Position numbers and translations under genes: made by a program. From contig JAQBUF010000029.1 in assembly GCA_027623995.1 (NCBI GenBank), positions 1-39,119 of the forward strand: a stretch of DNA of 39,119 nucleotides. Reading direction: 5' to 3'. The notes under the pieces are model-generated. The model ran no database searches, was not told where the DNA came from, and saw only the letters and a list, made by a program, of their open reading frames with translations. The stretch's first letter is position 1, and the number at the start of each line of letters is the position of its first letter. Shown here one piece after another: positions 8,705 through 18,079 of this stretch. Source of the DNA: Nitrospirota bacterium (lineage in GTDB: Bacteria > Nitrospirota > Nitrospiria > Nitrospirales > UBA8639).

Positions 8705-9211
8705 CTAACGTGGTTGATGGGTCAGAGGATTATTCATCCCATAAGACATGTGCCGTGGCTGATTTCCAGATATATTTTTCTGAGATAGATCAAGATCAAA
8801 AGATTGGAACTCACGAATACCAATGCCCTCGACAGTCCCCTCTGGAGAAAAACTAATGGCAAAGGAATCTCGGGGGATTTCCTTGGAAAGGGCCAACACC
8901 CCAAATCCCAGGAAATATTGCCATGGATTAATTTTCGGATGGGTGCTCGCATACGCCCAAGACTCGCGTGTCAATCCGCCAGCCGAAGAGACCTGTAAAT
9001 CGGTAGGAGCACCAAAAAGGTGACGAACATCTTCTTTGGTTGTCACCCCTATCTGTACAGTCTCTAGTTGCTCAGGATAGGCGATGCCCGGACTCTTATG
9101 CGTTGCTCCAGCCACCCAATCACCAAATGCCGTACACCCCGTCAAAAACCATAAAAGAATAAAGACACCTAGATGACTCCTGCTTGATATAGATCGAAAA
9201 AAACTTTGCAT
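8705..9211 (-). CDS. Small lipoprotein with BamE/SmpA-like domain
   Basis: The 168-aa protein has a lipoprotein signal peptide with lipobox LTGC (Cys26), so it should be membrane-anchored in the envelope. The segment ETVQIGVTTKEDVRHLFGAPTD (about 50-71) is the typical first helix-turn of the SmpA/OmlA (BamE-like) fold, and WAYAS followed by SFAISFSPEGTVEGIGI matches its beta strands. BamE itself stabilises the outer-membrane protein insertase; many proteins with this fold have other or unknown roles. The C-terminal 30 residues are polar and not family-like. It lies on the same strand as the RND operon, 54 nt downstream of it, and could be its last gene. Confidence 0.75.
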   Translation of the reverse strand: MQSFFRSISSRSHLGVFILLWFLTGCTAFGDWVAGATHKSPGIAYPEQLETVQIGVTTKEDVRHLFGAPTDLQVSSAGGLTRESWAYASTHPKINPWQYFLGFGVLALSKEIPRDSFAISFSPEGTVEGIGIREFQSFDLDLSQKNISGNQPRHMSYGMNNPLTHQPR

Positions 9212-9265
9212 ACATGCCTCATGGTCAAATCTACGTTGAGCTCCATGTTTTAAGCTCCATTCAAA

Positions 9266-12200
9266 TCAATATTGAAATTCTTTGAAGTTGACCCTGAAAA
9301 ATAATGAATATAGCACCGGCACGACACCCAAGGTTAAGAGAGTGGCAAAAAACAGACCCGACATGATCGCGATGGCCATGGGTTCCCACATGGGACCACC
9401 TCCTGTGTACAGCGGAAGAAGTCCACCCACTGTCGTTATCGTCGTCAAGAGAATTGGTCGAAGACGATGTTGGGCTGAGACAATAATCGCTCGGGCGGGC
9501 TCAAGCCCATTGTCTTGGATTTCTGTATTGATTCGATCAATCAACACAATCGCATTGTTAATGATAATGCCAGCCAACGACAGAATACCCAGCATGGTCA
9601 TAAACCCAAAGTACAAGTTGGTCGCATGAAGCCCAATAACGACACCAATGAGCCCTAAGGGAATGGTCAGGAGAATAATCACCGGTTTTCGAATAGAGTT
9701 GAATTGGGCCACCAACAGTAAAAGAATAATCAACCCTGCCACCGGTAACTTTTCGCCGATAGAACTGTTCCCTTTCCCAGACGCTTCCGCTTCACCCCCA
9801 AACTCCCAAAAGTACCCCAACCCCCACGTTTCACTCTCTTGCTTCAGCCAGGGCCCTAACAGCGCATTCACCTCCGTCGCCGTTGTACCTTCATGCAACG
9901 CCGCTTCGATCGACACTGATCGTAACCGATCCCGTCGATGGACAGTAGAAGGCTGCCATTCAATTTCAATATCCGCCACTTGTTTAAGGGGTACGGATTG
10001 TCCCGTAGCTTGGGCATACACATTAATACTTTCCAATTTGGCGATATCATCACGGACGGCACCAACGGACCGAAGGGTCACAGGAATTAATTTATCTTCC
10101 TCACGATATTGCGTAATATCCAATCCCGTCAGATAGGCTTGGAGTGAGGTGGCAACATCCTGGCTGGTCACCCCAGCACGAAGGGCTCGCGGCTGATTCA
10201 CTTGTACGATCAATTTTTTTGATCGACTCCCCCAATCATCGTCGATAAGTTTGGTCCCAGGTATGGATCGAAGTTGAGCTTTCACTTGATCCATAATTTC
10301 AAACAGCTTATCGGTTTCACGACCACTGACTCTCACCACTATAGGGGGATACGTCGGCGGGCCCGTTTCCAATGGTCGAATAATTGCCTTAAGGTCAGGA
10401 TATCGTTCCTGACAGAACAGCTCTAGACGCGAAATCACGAAAGGGAAATCTTCTCGAGAGGTTGTGTTGACGAGCAGGTACGCGAAGTTAGGGCTCGCTT
10501 GCACAGGATTAAACGGGAGGTCAAATCGCGGCGCACTTTCTCCAACAAACGCCCCCCAATTGACGATACCCCCTTTTCGTTCGTCATTCACCATCAGGTG
10601 CTGTCGAATAAAGGTTTCAACATCAGCTACCATCGCATCAGTTTTTTCGATGGGTGTACCATTTGGAAATTCCAGTTTTGCTGTGAATGTGGGTTTATCA
10701 TTGGCCGGAAAAAAATACACGGGCAACTTCCCGAATCCAATCATGGCCAGAAAAAAAATGAATCCTGTAGCTGCCAGGCTCAGCCAGGGATGCCGAACGC
10801 CCAACAACAGAACGCCTCTGTACCGGCGATAAAATGGGCTACTAAAAGGCTCTTCCTCACCAGAAGGCTTCACTCGTAAAAAGAGCACACAAAACAAAGG
10901 AATCATGGTAATAGCCAGAACCCACGAACACAGGAGAGTCAGGGCCACGATGGTAAAGATGGGCGCGGTATATTCTCCAACATTCGACTCGGCCAGATAA
11001 ATTGGTAAGAATGCCGCAGCGGTCGTTAAGGAAGAAGTCAGAAGTGGAATTTTCAGTTCATTGGCGGATTCAATCGCCGCATCCAAGGCACGCTCCCCCG
11101 CACTCATTCGCACCATCGCGGCTTCGGCCATGACAATGGCATTGTCCACCAGAAGACCCAGAGAGATGATCAAGGCCGCCAGAGACATCTGATCAAGCCC
11201 AATCCCAAGTACCGACATACACAAGATGCTCATCACAATCGCCATGGGAATGAGGCTCGCCACAATCAAGCCGGTGCGCAAACCCAAAAAAGCCAGCATG
11301 ACGGCAGTCACAATAATGACGGCCTGAAACAAGCTACTGGTAAAATTTTTGATTTTTTTATCCACGACCTGTGGCTGAAATTGAATCTCATCAAATTCAA
11401 TACCAATGGGAAACTCCTGTTGAGCCTGAGCAATGACACGACGAACTTGTTGCCCCAGCTTGGTAATGTTGCCTCCCTTTTGCATGGAAATGCCCAACCC
11501 TAAGGCTGGCTCAGCATTGGACCGCATGAGTGTATCCGGAGGATCAATGTATCCTCGATACACGTCGACCAGATCCTCGAGAAACAGCACCTCTCGACTA
11601 CCCGGCAAACTCACCACCGTCCGGCGAATTTCTTCCACCGATTCAAAATTACCAGAAGGCTCCAAGCCAATTTTTTCATCTGCGGTTTGGATATCGCCAC
11701 CAGGCAACACGATATTTTGTGCTTCCAACAATTGTTGCAGCTGCCCAGGAGAAATCCCCAGCTCCGATAACCGTGAGTTGTTATAGTCCAAAAAAATTCG
11801 TTCTTCTTGGTCCCCGTATATATCGACTTTAGCCACTTCACTCTGGCGCAGCAGTTCATCACGCACATCATCAGCGACATTTTTAATGTCGCGATAGTTA
11901 AATCCATCGCCCGTCACCGTCAGGACAATGCCAAACACATCACCAAACTCATCATTCACAAAAGGGCCTCGAACTCCGTCAGGCAAATCTTGCGCGGCCT
12001 TATCAACTTTGCGCCGCAAATTATCCCAAATCGGGCGCATGTTCCGGTGGCTTTCAAGGATGTTCACGTAGATCATCGAAACTCCGGTCTTGGACTCACT
12101 CCGCACAAAGTCTAGCTCCGTGATTTCCTGAATAGCTTTTTCGAGCTTATCCGTCACTAATTGTTCCACCCGCTCGGGACTGGCCCCCGGAAAATACGTC

Positions 12201-12343
12201 ATCACCAAGGCCACACGAATAATAAAACCAGGATCTTCGTTTCGAGGAAGTTTTTGGTAGGAGGAAATACCCGCAAGGAAAATGATTAATAGTGCAATCG
12301 CTGTAATCCGATTGTTATCAATCGCGAACTTTGTGATATTCAT
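9266..12343 (-). CDS. RND-family efflux transporter permease
   Basis: This 1025-aa inner-membrane proton-driven exporter has the duplicated RND layout: TM1 near residue 10, a large periplasmic loop, TM2-6 (about 335-490), a second loop, and TM7-12 (about 530-550 and 860-1015). The N-terminus with PRNEDPGFIIRVALV and FPGASPERVEQLV is typical of the AcrB/ACR_tran family. In AcrB the proton relay uses Asp407/Asp408 in TM4 and Lys940 in TM10. Here the TM4 motif reads LLVDNAIVMAEA and the TM10 motif GIIINNAIVLID, so only one Asp is kept and Lys is replaced by Asn, as in one subgroup of RND pumps; the substrate cannot be predicted. It overlaps the upstream adaptor gene by 4 nt, so the two are coupled, and it forms the third gene of the operon channel-adaptor-pump. 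Confidence 0.93.
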   Translation of the reverse strand: MNITKFAIDNNRITAIALLIIFLAGISSYQKLPRNEDPGFIIRVALVMTYFPGASPERVEQLVTDKLEKAIQEITELDFVRSESKTGVSMIYVNILESHRNMRPIWDNLRRKVDKAAQDLPDGVRGPFVNDEFGDVFGIVLTVTGDGFNYRDIKNVADDVRDELLRQSEVAKVDIYGDQEERIFLDYNNSRLSELGISPGQLQQLLEAQNIVLPGGDIQTADEKIGLEPSGNFESVEEIRRTVVSLPGSREVLFLEDLVDVYRGYIDPPDTLMRSNAEPALGLGISMQKGGNITKLGQQVRRVIAQAQQEFPIGIEFDEIQFQPQVVDKKIKNFTSSLFQAVIIVTAVMLAFLGLRTGLIVASLIPMAIVMSILCMSVLGIGLDQMSLAALIISLGLLVDNAIVMAEAAMVRMSAGERALDAAIESANELKIPLLTSSLTTAAAFLPIYLAESNVGEYTAPIFTIVALTLLCSWVLAITMIPLFCVLFLRVKPSGEEEPFSSPFYRRYRGVLLLGVRHPWLSLAATGFIFFLAMIGFGKLPVYFFPANDKPTFTAKLEFPNGTPIEKTDAMVADVETFIRQHLMVNDERKGGIVNWGAFVGESAPRFDLPFNPVQASPNFAYLLVNTTSREDFPFVISRLELFCQERYPDLKAIIRPLETGPPTYPPIVVRVSGRETDKLFEIMDQVKAQLRSIPGTKLIDDDWGSRSKKLIVQVNQPRALRAGVTSQDVATSLQAYLTGLDITQYREEDKLIPVTLRSVGAVRDDIAKLESINVYAQATGQSVPLKQVADIEIEWQPSTVHRRDRLRSVSIEAALHEGTTATEVNALLGPWLKQESETWGLGYFWEFGGEAEASGKGNSSIGEKLPVAGLIILLLLVAQFNSIRKPVIILLTIPLGLIGVVIGLHATNLYFGFMTMLGILSLAGIIINNAIVLIDRINTEIQDNGLEPARAIIVSAQHRLRPILLTTITTVGGLLPLYTGGGPMWEPMAIAIMSGLFFATLLTLGVVPVLYSLFFRVNFKEFQY

Positions 12344-13467
12344 AATTTGTTCGCCACGTCATCCATCAACCGCACCTGTTGCCCGTCATGAATACGCCGG
12401 ACCCCAGCCGTCACAATGCGCGTCCCATCTGGCAGACCATCAATAATTTCTAACCCTTCCGCACTTAATTCTCCGATCTCAACCGCCCTCCGCTTGACCC
12501 TGGCCCGTCCATCCACGATGTCTTCAATCACGAAGACATAGCGACCGTCACGATCTTCCCCCACCGCCACTGACGGAACAAGAATTCGTGCCTCCCCTTT
12601 CCGACCCTCAAATCGAAAAGTTACTTCAGCGGCCAGACCTGATCGAAACCCTGGCACTAATTGTTGTAATTGTACCGTGACTGGAAAGGTCGTCCCGGTT
12701 TGACCAGACGCGACGCCCACCTTGGTCACCAAGGCCGGAAATTGAAGACCAGGAATAGCATCAAACGTCGCGGTCACGGGACTGCCATTTTTAACCCGCG
12801 CAATGAACACTTCCGGGATCCCCACCTCGACTTCCAAGCGAGACCCACACACAACTTCTAAGATTATTTTTCCCGCCTGGACATTTTCATTTACCTCCAC
12901 CGGAACTGACGCCACATAACACGCCGCCGGGGCAGCCAACCGGGTATAGCCGAGTTGAAATTTGGCCAGCTCTAAATCCTTTGAACTCGATGACACTTCC
13001 GCCCGTGAAGATTCAGCCGCAGCCCGAGCTTGATCCAAATCGTTCCGGGAGGCATTACGATTTTCATACAATGCCCGGACCCGCGAATAATCTGCCGACG
13101 TACTTCGAGCCGAGGCTTTTGCGCGTGCCAGGGCTGCTTCTGATCGTTGCACTTGCAATTGGTAATCCTGTGGATCCAAGGCTGCCAATACTTGGCCTTG
13201 ACTCACTTTATCCCCCACGTTCACAAACACCCGCTGGATGGTCCCCGCCACCTTAAAACTTAATTTGGCTTCCAAGCCCGCTTGGGCTTTCCCAGAAAAT
13301 GTTCGCACTTGGTCGCTTCCCGACAGAAACACCTGCTCCGACCGAACAAGCCGAAGCGTCACTTCGTTCTCTGTTGGTAGTTGCTCGCTACAAGCGCCAA
13401 GCAGCGCGGCCAGGACCAATAATCCAAGGGGCACCATACCGCGATAAGAATTTTTCATTCCTAACAT
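12340..13467 (-). CDS. RND efflux periplasmic adaptor (membrane fusion) lipoprotein
   Basis: The protein bridges the inner-membrane pump and outer-membrane channel. With the ATG at 13467 it is 375 aa; I chose this start because AGAAGG lies 8 nt upstream, while the frame extends to 13488. A lipoprotein signal with lipobox LLGAC (Cys26) anchors it. The order is typical of HlyD/AcrA adaptors: first half lipoyl motif (VAGTIQRVFVNVGDKVSQGQVLAALDPQDYQLQV), a long alpha-hairpin rich in Ala, Arg and Glu with SRNDLDQARAAAESSRAEV, second lipoyl half (APAACYVASVPVEVNENVQAG), a beta barrel, and a membrane-proximal domain ending DGLPDGTRIVTAGVRRIHDGQQVRL. It overlaps the pump gene by 4 nt and follows the PBP-TolC gene by about 85 nt. 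Confidence 0.92.
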   Translation of the reverse strand: MLGMKNSYRGMVPLGLLVLAALLGACSEQLPTENEVTLRLVRSEQVFLSGSDQVRTFSGKAQAGLEAKLSFKVAGTIQRVFVNVGDKVSQGQVLAALDPQDYQLQVQRSEAALARAKASARSTSADYSRVRALYENRNASRNDLDQARAAAESSRAEVSSSSKDLELAKFQLGYTRLAAPAACYVASVPVEVNENVQAGKIILEVVCGSRLEVEVGIPEVFIARVKNGSPVTATFDAIPGLQFPALVTKVGVASGQTGTTFPVTVQLQQLVPGFRSGLAAEVTFRFEGRKGEARILVPSVAVGEDRDGRYVFVIEDIVDGRARVKRRAVEIGELSAEGLEIIDGLPDGTRIVTAGVRRIHDGQQVRLMDDVANKL

Positions 13468-13552
13468 CTCAGAAACCTTCTTCATCAAAGATTAGGGATC
13501 ACAAAAGCACAAACCATGGAGCCTTGGCTTTTGGCCCATTACTCGGTTTTTT

Positions 13553-15985
13553 TTAAAATGGGCTATTCGTCATGGCATGTGACGGTGTCACTCCAGCCTG
13601 TTCAAAAAATTCCGTCAGTCGCGTAAACCACATCCCACGTTCTTCTTCATACAAAAAATAATCGAATCGTCCGACGGCTCGTTCAATATTCATGAAATCA
13701 ATCAGGAAATCGTAGACCGCATTCGCGGCGGCTTCATTGGCATTCAATGCCGCATTTTGACTATTGAGTAATTTAATAATATCGACAGCGCCTCGCGAGT
13801 ATTGGTCCACAACTAATTCCAAATTCTTTCCAGACGCATCCGAGGCTTCGCGTGAAAGACGAATCCCAGGAAACGAGGCCGAAGCCTGAAACATCGCAGA
13901 CCGAATACGTTCTTCGACGCGCCCTATGGTCGCTTCACGTTCCAACCGAAGTCGTCGTAAATCCTCTAACGCTTTACTCTCAGTGGCTTCCTTACTTCCA
14001 CCACTAAAGAGAGGAAAGGTTAACCCCAGACCCACCGACCATTGCGTGTTGTCCTGCCCTGACCCCAAAGCTGGAGGAGGGCCAGCTTGTCCTACCCCAT
14101 CGGTTGCAAAGCGTTGATCCACATCAGCCTGCAGTGACAGATCCGGCGCCCAATACGCGCGTTGAGTATTGAGCACGATGCGTTCCTGTCCAGCGATCAC
14201 GGCATTGAACCGTTGGATTTCTGGTGAAATGTTGAGACCTTCCTGCACCTGAAAATTTCGGAACAGCCCAAAGTGCATGGGATTACCAATGAAGGTAAAC
14301 AAACGATTGAGATCGCCGAACAACAGTGGATCATGCAAACTCGCTTCATCCGTCAAAAACGGTTCTTCAAGAGGACGATGCAAGGTCCGATTTAAGGCTA
14401 CATTCGCTTGCTTTAATTGGGCTTGGGCCTCAAGGACGGCGATCCGGCCATTCGCAATTTCACTTTCCCATCGATAGACTTCATCTCGCCCAGCAGAACC
14501 CACGGACTCTCGAACGCGTGCGAGTTCAAGGTTGGATCGAGTCAATTTCAGGTTGTCCTTTTGAACCCGCAGGGACGTTTTGGCTCGCAGCACATTCAAA
14601 TACCCGATTGCAGCCTCCAGGAGAATATCCAATCGTAATTCGCCACGTTCGGCTTCCCGAGACAACTGAGTCTTTTCCTGAACCGTGAAATCACTCCAGG
14701 CTTTGTCAGAGTACAACAATTGGGAGAGCGAGCCTGTGGCCCGCATGGTGCGTTCCGGGTTCGCGCCAAAGCCTGAACTGGCTCGATCCTGATCAATCAT
14801 CGTCGCCCGGCTCCCCATGGCGATTTGCGGCAACAGCGCTGATCGTGCATTTCGAATATCCGCTTGTCCGGCCGATACCCGTCGATCCGCAGCAGCCAGA
14901 TCAAGATTCACCGATACGGCTTCTCTTACGACGGCATACAACGACAGTCGTCGTTTCACAAATTCCACATCTTCATTAATGAGATCTGCTTCCGTCAGGA
15001 CTCGAAAGGTGGGCCAGGCTTCCACCGCTCGGGCCGTCGCCATGTTGATGGTCAAACGCTCGGCTTCTGGCAGAGACACTAAAAAACTTCCCGCATCTTC
15101 CCCAAGTAAAATCCGATGAACATTGAGCGCCACTCGACGAGCCAGGCGAAGAGTATTCGTCTCCGGCGCAATCGACGCCAGCAATCCATACTCGACTTCC
15201 TCTCGTCCAAACAACGAAAAACTCGGAAGTTTTCTGTCCACCAATCCTTGGGTCAGCGCTTTAAATTCAGGCAACGGCAGACGTAGGAGGGGTGTGACCA
15301 ATACCGCTTCGGTATCATCGGGAATGGATGCCATGGTCGGCTGAATGTATCTCCCCACTGGCACCGGCGTGATCTCTAATTGACTGGCCTTTGCCGCTCG
15401 TTGGATTTTCACCCCCAATTGTGGCAAGGCTTCGATCACCGCTTGGTCCACAAAGAGTGCCATTTTGGTAAAGGGAAATATTTCTCGATAGGCCTTGACC
15501 GCTCGTTCAAAGGAATGAGGTAAGGACAGATAACTGAGATTTCGGACACCTGATGTGCCTCGACGAAACGGGAGTTCTTGCAACTCAACATCTATCACAA
15601 AGGGTGCCACTGCGGGTTTGGGTAAAAACGGACGGCGCGCGATATCATGAGACGCCAGCACACCCAAGGCTAACACGAGATCGATACTTGGATCGGCCAA
15701 TAAATAATCAACGGCTTTCTTGATGCCTTTGACCGACCAATTCCCGTGGACGAACCTATCTTTTGGAAAGGTCACGTCATACTCGCCTCGTGTCAGCTCA
15801 AGAATTTATTTCAGAAATAATTTGCTTTTCACGACCTTGCCCCACCCATAATCTTGGTAGGGTCCATCGGCTACGATCCCGATTCGGACTTTGGGTAATC
15901 CAGATTTGGCAAAGGACGGCGGCGAACTACAGAGGCCCACTAACAAGACCAGAAAAAGCAGGTAAACCCAAGGACGGTTTAACAT
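13553..15985 (-). pseudogene. Fusion of ABC_sub_bind-type periplasmic binding domain and TolC-type channel, split by one in-frame TAA
   Basis: The uninterrupted gene would encode about 810 aa and be the first gene of the RND operon. The first piece (start at 15985) has a signal peptide, MLNRPWVYLLFLVLLVGLC then SFA, and the first strand of a binding-protein fold, VRIGIVADGPY. TAA at 15806-15808 stops it, but the same frame continues without a gap (ILELTRGEYDVTFPKD), so a single GAA-to-TAA change would explain the break. The second piece (an open frame from GTG 15775, 740 aa) completes the binding domain; its end, RLTINMATARAVEAWPTF then LTEADLI, resembles the C-terminus of the ABC substrate-binding family PF04392. 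From about residue 290 of that piece it becomes an outer-membrane efflux protein (SALLPQIAMGSR, FPLFSGGSKEA). The downstream piece alone has no signal peptide and could not be exported. It may be a recent pseudogene, a sequencing error or a read-through gene. Confidence 0.8.
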
Positions 15986-16548
15986 GTGGTTGGTATCATG
16001 GCGTGAAAAAAGAACAATGGAGCCCCCATGGCAACACAACATTTGGTAGAGGTTCACCGAGGAGGATACTACAAATTGGTGGTCACCATACCATGAGGGT
16101 ATAAATCCAGCAAACGGATTCTGGCCACAATACTGACATTAATAAATAATTTCTTGGAGAAGAACATGGTGGAACCCAGTCCCCTGGAATCATGAAAATG
16201 ATACTTGCTCGCCTGCCTGGGTTCGACTCCTAACACGCACATCAAAAATAAGTGCTTTCAAGTAATATCGCTCACCGAATGAAATAGATTCCCCCACCAT
16301 CCAAGACTGACCATCCCTTTCTTGCAAAAATTGTTGAACAGGTTACACTTCAACTGTGGAGCAAAAAGGGAAATCTGCTTGCCATCCACTTTCACGTTTT
16401 ACACATGTATGCTCCCAAACAATTAACGGACCAATCGCAATTTTTGTGGAGCAAGGGTACCATCCTGCATATTCTTAGCCGTAAATTTTCGCGAGGCGGT
16501 AGAGGAAAAAGGACCAGTCGCAAATTTGGTGGAGGTAGCACCTCTTGT
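15986..16548. other. Gene-less region between the RND and mla operons
   Basis: I see no credible gene here, although an open frame spans 16405-16803. Three things stand out. First, GAACCCAG (16172-16179) pairs with CTGGGTTC (16217-16224), enclosing an inner hairpin ATCAT-GAAA-ATGAT (16189-16202) with a GNRA-type loop. Second, an imperfect direct repeat of about 33 bp starts GGACCAATCGCAA at 16428 and GGACCAGTCGCAA at 16511. Third, the region leads into the REPIN-like element at 16549. The promoters of both divergent operons should lie here, but I could not pick them out. Confidence 0.5.
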
Positions 16549-16655
16549 GGGCTTTCTTGTGTAGCTGCACGATCTCATCGTGCCTCTTTCTACGTACCAT
16601 GGGCCGCTGACGTCTGGAAGAGGCAGCATAAGATGCTGCAGCTACAGGAAAGCCT
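16549..16655. repeat. REPIN-like element: two inverted palindromic units
   Basis: Two units of about 40 bp face each other. The left one contains GTAG (16561-16564) followed by the perfect hairpin GCACGAT-CTC-ATCGTGC (16567-16583). The right one, on the opposite strand, contains GTAG (complement of 16642-16645) followed by GCAGCAT-CTT-ATGCTGC (complement of 16623-16639). The outer ends GGCTTTC (16550-16556) and GAAAGCC (16648-16654) also pair. The hairpin stems differ between units by paired C/G swaps that keep pairing. A GTAG tetranucleotide before a palindrome is the layout of REP sequences mobilised by RAYT (Y1 transposase-like) proteins, and two inverted REPs form a REPIN. No RAYT gene is in the window. 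Confidence 0.65.
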
Positions 16656-16805
16656 TGACGACGCGATGGGTGCGAACGAGGAGGAGTGGTGCCATGATCT
16701 GGAGGACCCCGTCACAGGAATAACCAAGCAAAGGGTTCACCTCATTCCACCAAAATTGCGATTGATCCCAATTAACCAGCCAACCCTTCCACGCATGTGT
16801 TGATT

Positions 16806-17930
16806 ATGACCGAACTCAGAGTAACCCGACCCCTTGAACATACGATACTTGTCGAGTTGATCGGACATTGGCGGCTGCAAGAACATCCTCCATTGATGCA
16901 AGACCTTGTTCGGGAATTTCGCTCCAATCCACCTGCACAATTTTTTCGATTCAATGCCCAGGCCTTGGAAAGCTGGGACACGGGGCTCATTACGTTTCTC
17001 CTGAGATTGCAACGTATTTGTCACCGAAAACACATGACCATCGACTTTTCGGGTTTGCCCCAGGGTGCACAACGACTCATTCATCTGGCCACAGTCATCC
17101 CTGAACGCCAAGAGAACATGAGATTGCGTGCCAAGGAGGGACGAGTGTTCCGCCTAGTGACCAAGGCGATCAGCACAACCGACGGAGCCCAGGATATGGT
17201 GGCCTTTGTTGGTGAGACGTTTATAACATTTTTCAGATTCCTTCGAGGCAGAGCCCAATATCGCCAATCTGATTTAGCCTTAGCCATTCAGGAATGTGGA
17301 GCCAAGGCATTGCCAATTGTCACACTAATCAGCGTCCTCGTCGGTCTGATTTTGGCCTTTGTCGGGGCCGTGCAATTGAAGCAATTCGGGGCTCAGATTT
17401 ATGTGGCCAATTTGGTTGGTCTCGGCATGGCCAGAGAAATGGGCGCCATGATGACGGCCGTGATCATGGCCGGACGTACTGGAGCCGCCTTCGCGGCTCA
17501 GCTGGGAACGATGCGAGTGAATCAGGAGATTGATGCGTTCATCACCATGGGCATTTCTCCCATGGAGTTTCTTGTGCTCCCTCGGATGCTGGCCCTCATG
17601 CTCATGATGCCGCTGCTCTGCATCTATTCCGACATTCTAGGAATTCTGGGAGGAGCCATCGTCGGGGTCACGATGCTGGACTTGGGGGCAGCTCAATATT
17701 TTTATCAAACACAAGAGGCCTTAACATTCACGGACTTTTCGGTTGGGATAGTAAAAAGTGTGGTGTTTGGAGTACTCGTCGCTATTGCAGGATGCTTACG
17801 CGGCATGCAATGTGGATCCAGTTCCGCCGCTGTTGGATTGGCCACGACTTCAGCTGTCGTCACAGGCATTGTGTTTATTGTGGTATCAGATGCTATTCTC
17901 ACTGTGATGTACGATATTCTGGGAGTATAA
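16806..17930 (+). CDS. mlaE: MlaE-family ABC transporter permease with N-terminal STAS-like domain
   Basis: MlaE is the inner-membrane permease of the phospholipid transport complex MlaFEDB. The 374-aa protein carries an N-terminal STAS-like domain of about 110 residues (FRFNAQALESWDTGLITFLL, then IDFSGLPQGAQRLI) followed by the MlaE permease domain with the hallmark segment GLGMAREMGAMMTAVIMAGR and five or six membrane helices ending near the C-terminus. In E. coli the STAS protein MlaB is separate; here it seems fused to the permease, a known variant. GTG 16797 and TTG 16800 are alternative starts in the same frame; no good Shine-Dalgarno sequence is visible for any of them. It is the first gene of an operon with mlaF, mlaD and a PqiC-like gene. 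Confidence 0.93.
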   Translation: MTELRVTRPLEHTILVELIGHWRLQEHPPLMQDLVREFRSNPPAQFFRFNAQALESWDTGLITFLLRLQRICHRKHMTIDFSGLPQGAQRLIHLATVIPERQENMRLRAKEGRVFRLVTKAISTTDGAQDMVAFVGETFITFFRFLRGRAQYRQSDLALAIQECGAKALPIVTLISVLVGLILAFVGAVQLKQFGAQIYVANLVGLGMAREMGAMMTAVIMAGRTGAAFAAQLGTMRVNQEIDAFITMGISPMEFLVLPRMLALMLMMPLLCIYSDILGILGGAIVGVTMLDLGAAQYFYQTQEALTFTDFSVGIVKSVVFGVLVAIAGCLRGMQCGSSSAAVGLATTSAVVTGIVFIVVSDAILTVMYDILGV

Positions 17931-17931
17931 A

Positions 17932-18045
17932 TTCGTGAAGCGTATCTCGTATTTCGTATCTCGTGAAAGAGTTTTCGGAGGGTCCTCGATGGGATGTTTG
18001 CCTTTCTTTGCACGAAATACGCTTCACGAGATACGAGATACGTTT
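17932..18045. repeat. Hairpin-forming degenerate CGTGAAGCGTATCTCGT repeat between mlaE and mlaF
   Basis: The mlaE-mlaF gap is filled by copies of the words CGTGAAGCGTAT and TCGTATCTCGT in both orientations. TCGTATCTCGTGAA (17954-17967) pairs perfectly with TTCACGAGATACGA (18023-18036). Related words occur at 22893-22981, 23889-23960, 28183-28215 and 38620-38705. In mRNA it would form a strong stem inside the mla operon. Confidence 0.75.
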
Positions 18046-18079
18046 TTCAAGATACGCATCAGGGACGAAGGAATGTTTC

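Noticed and set aside
988-15808. Two genes (peroxidase at 988-990, PBP-TolC at 15806-15808) have an in-frame TAA where Glu would fit, hinting at TAA recoding.
   Set aside because: Many intact genes here, such as polA and xth, end with TAA at the correct place, so TAA is a normal stop. The two cases are better explained by mutation or base errors.
16217-16240. GGGTTCGACTCC looks like a tRNA T-arm.
   Set aside because: No acceptor stem, D-arm or anticodon arm can be placed upstream at tRNA spacing, and the flanking stem pairs with 16172-16179 instead.
16405-16803. Open frame of 132 codons upstream of mlaE.
   Set aside because: It runs across the repeats and the REPIN-like palindrome, has low-complexity content and no family resemblance or Shine-Dalgarno sequence.
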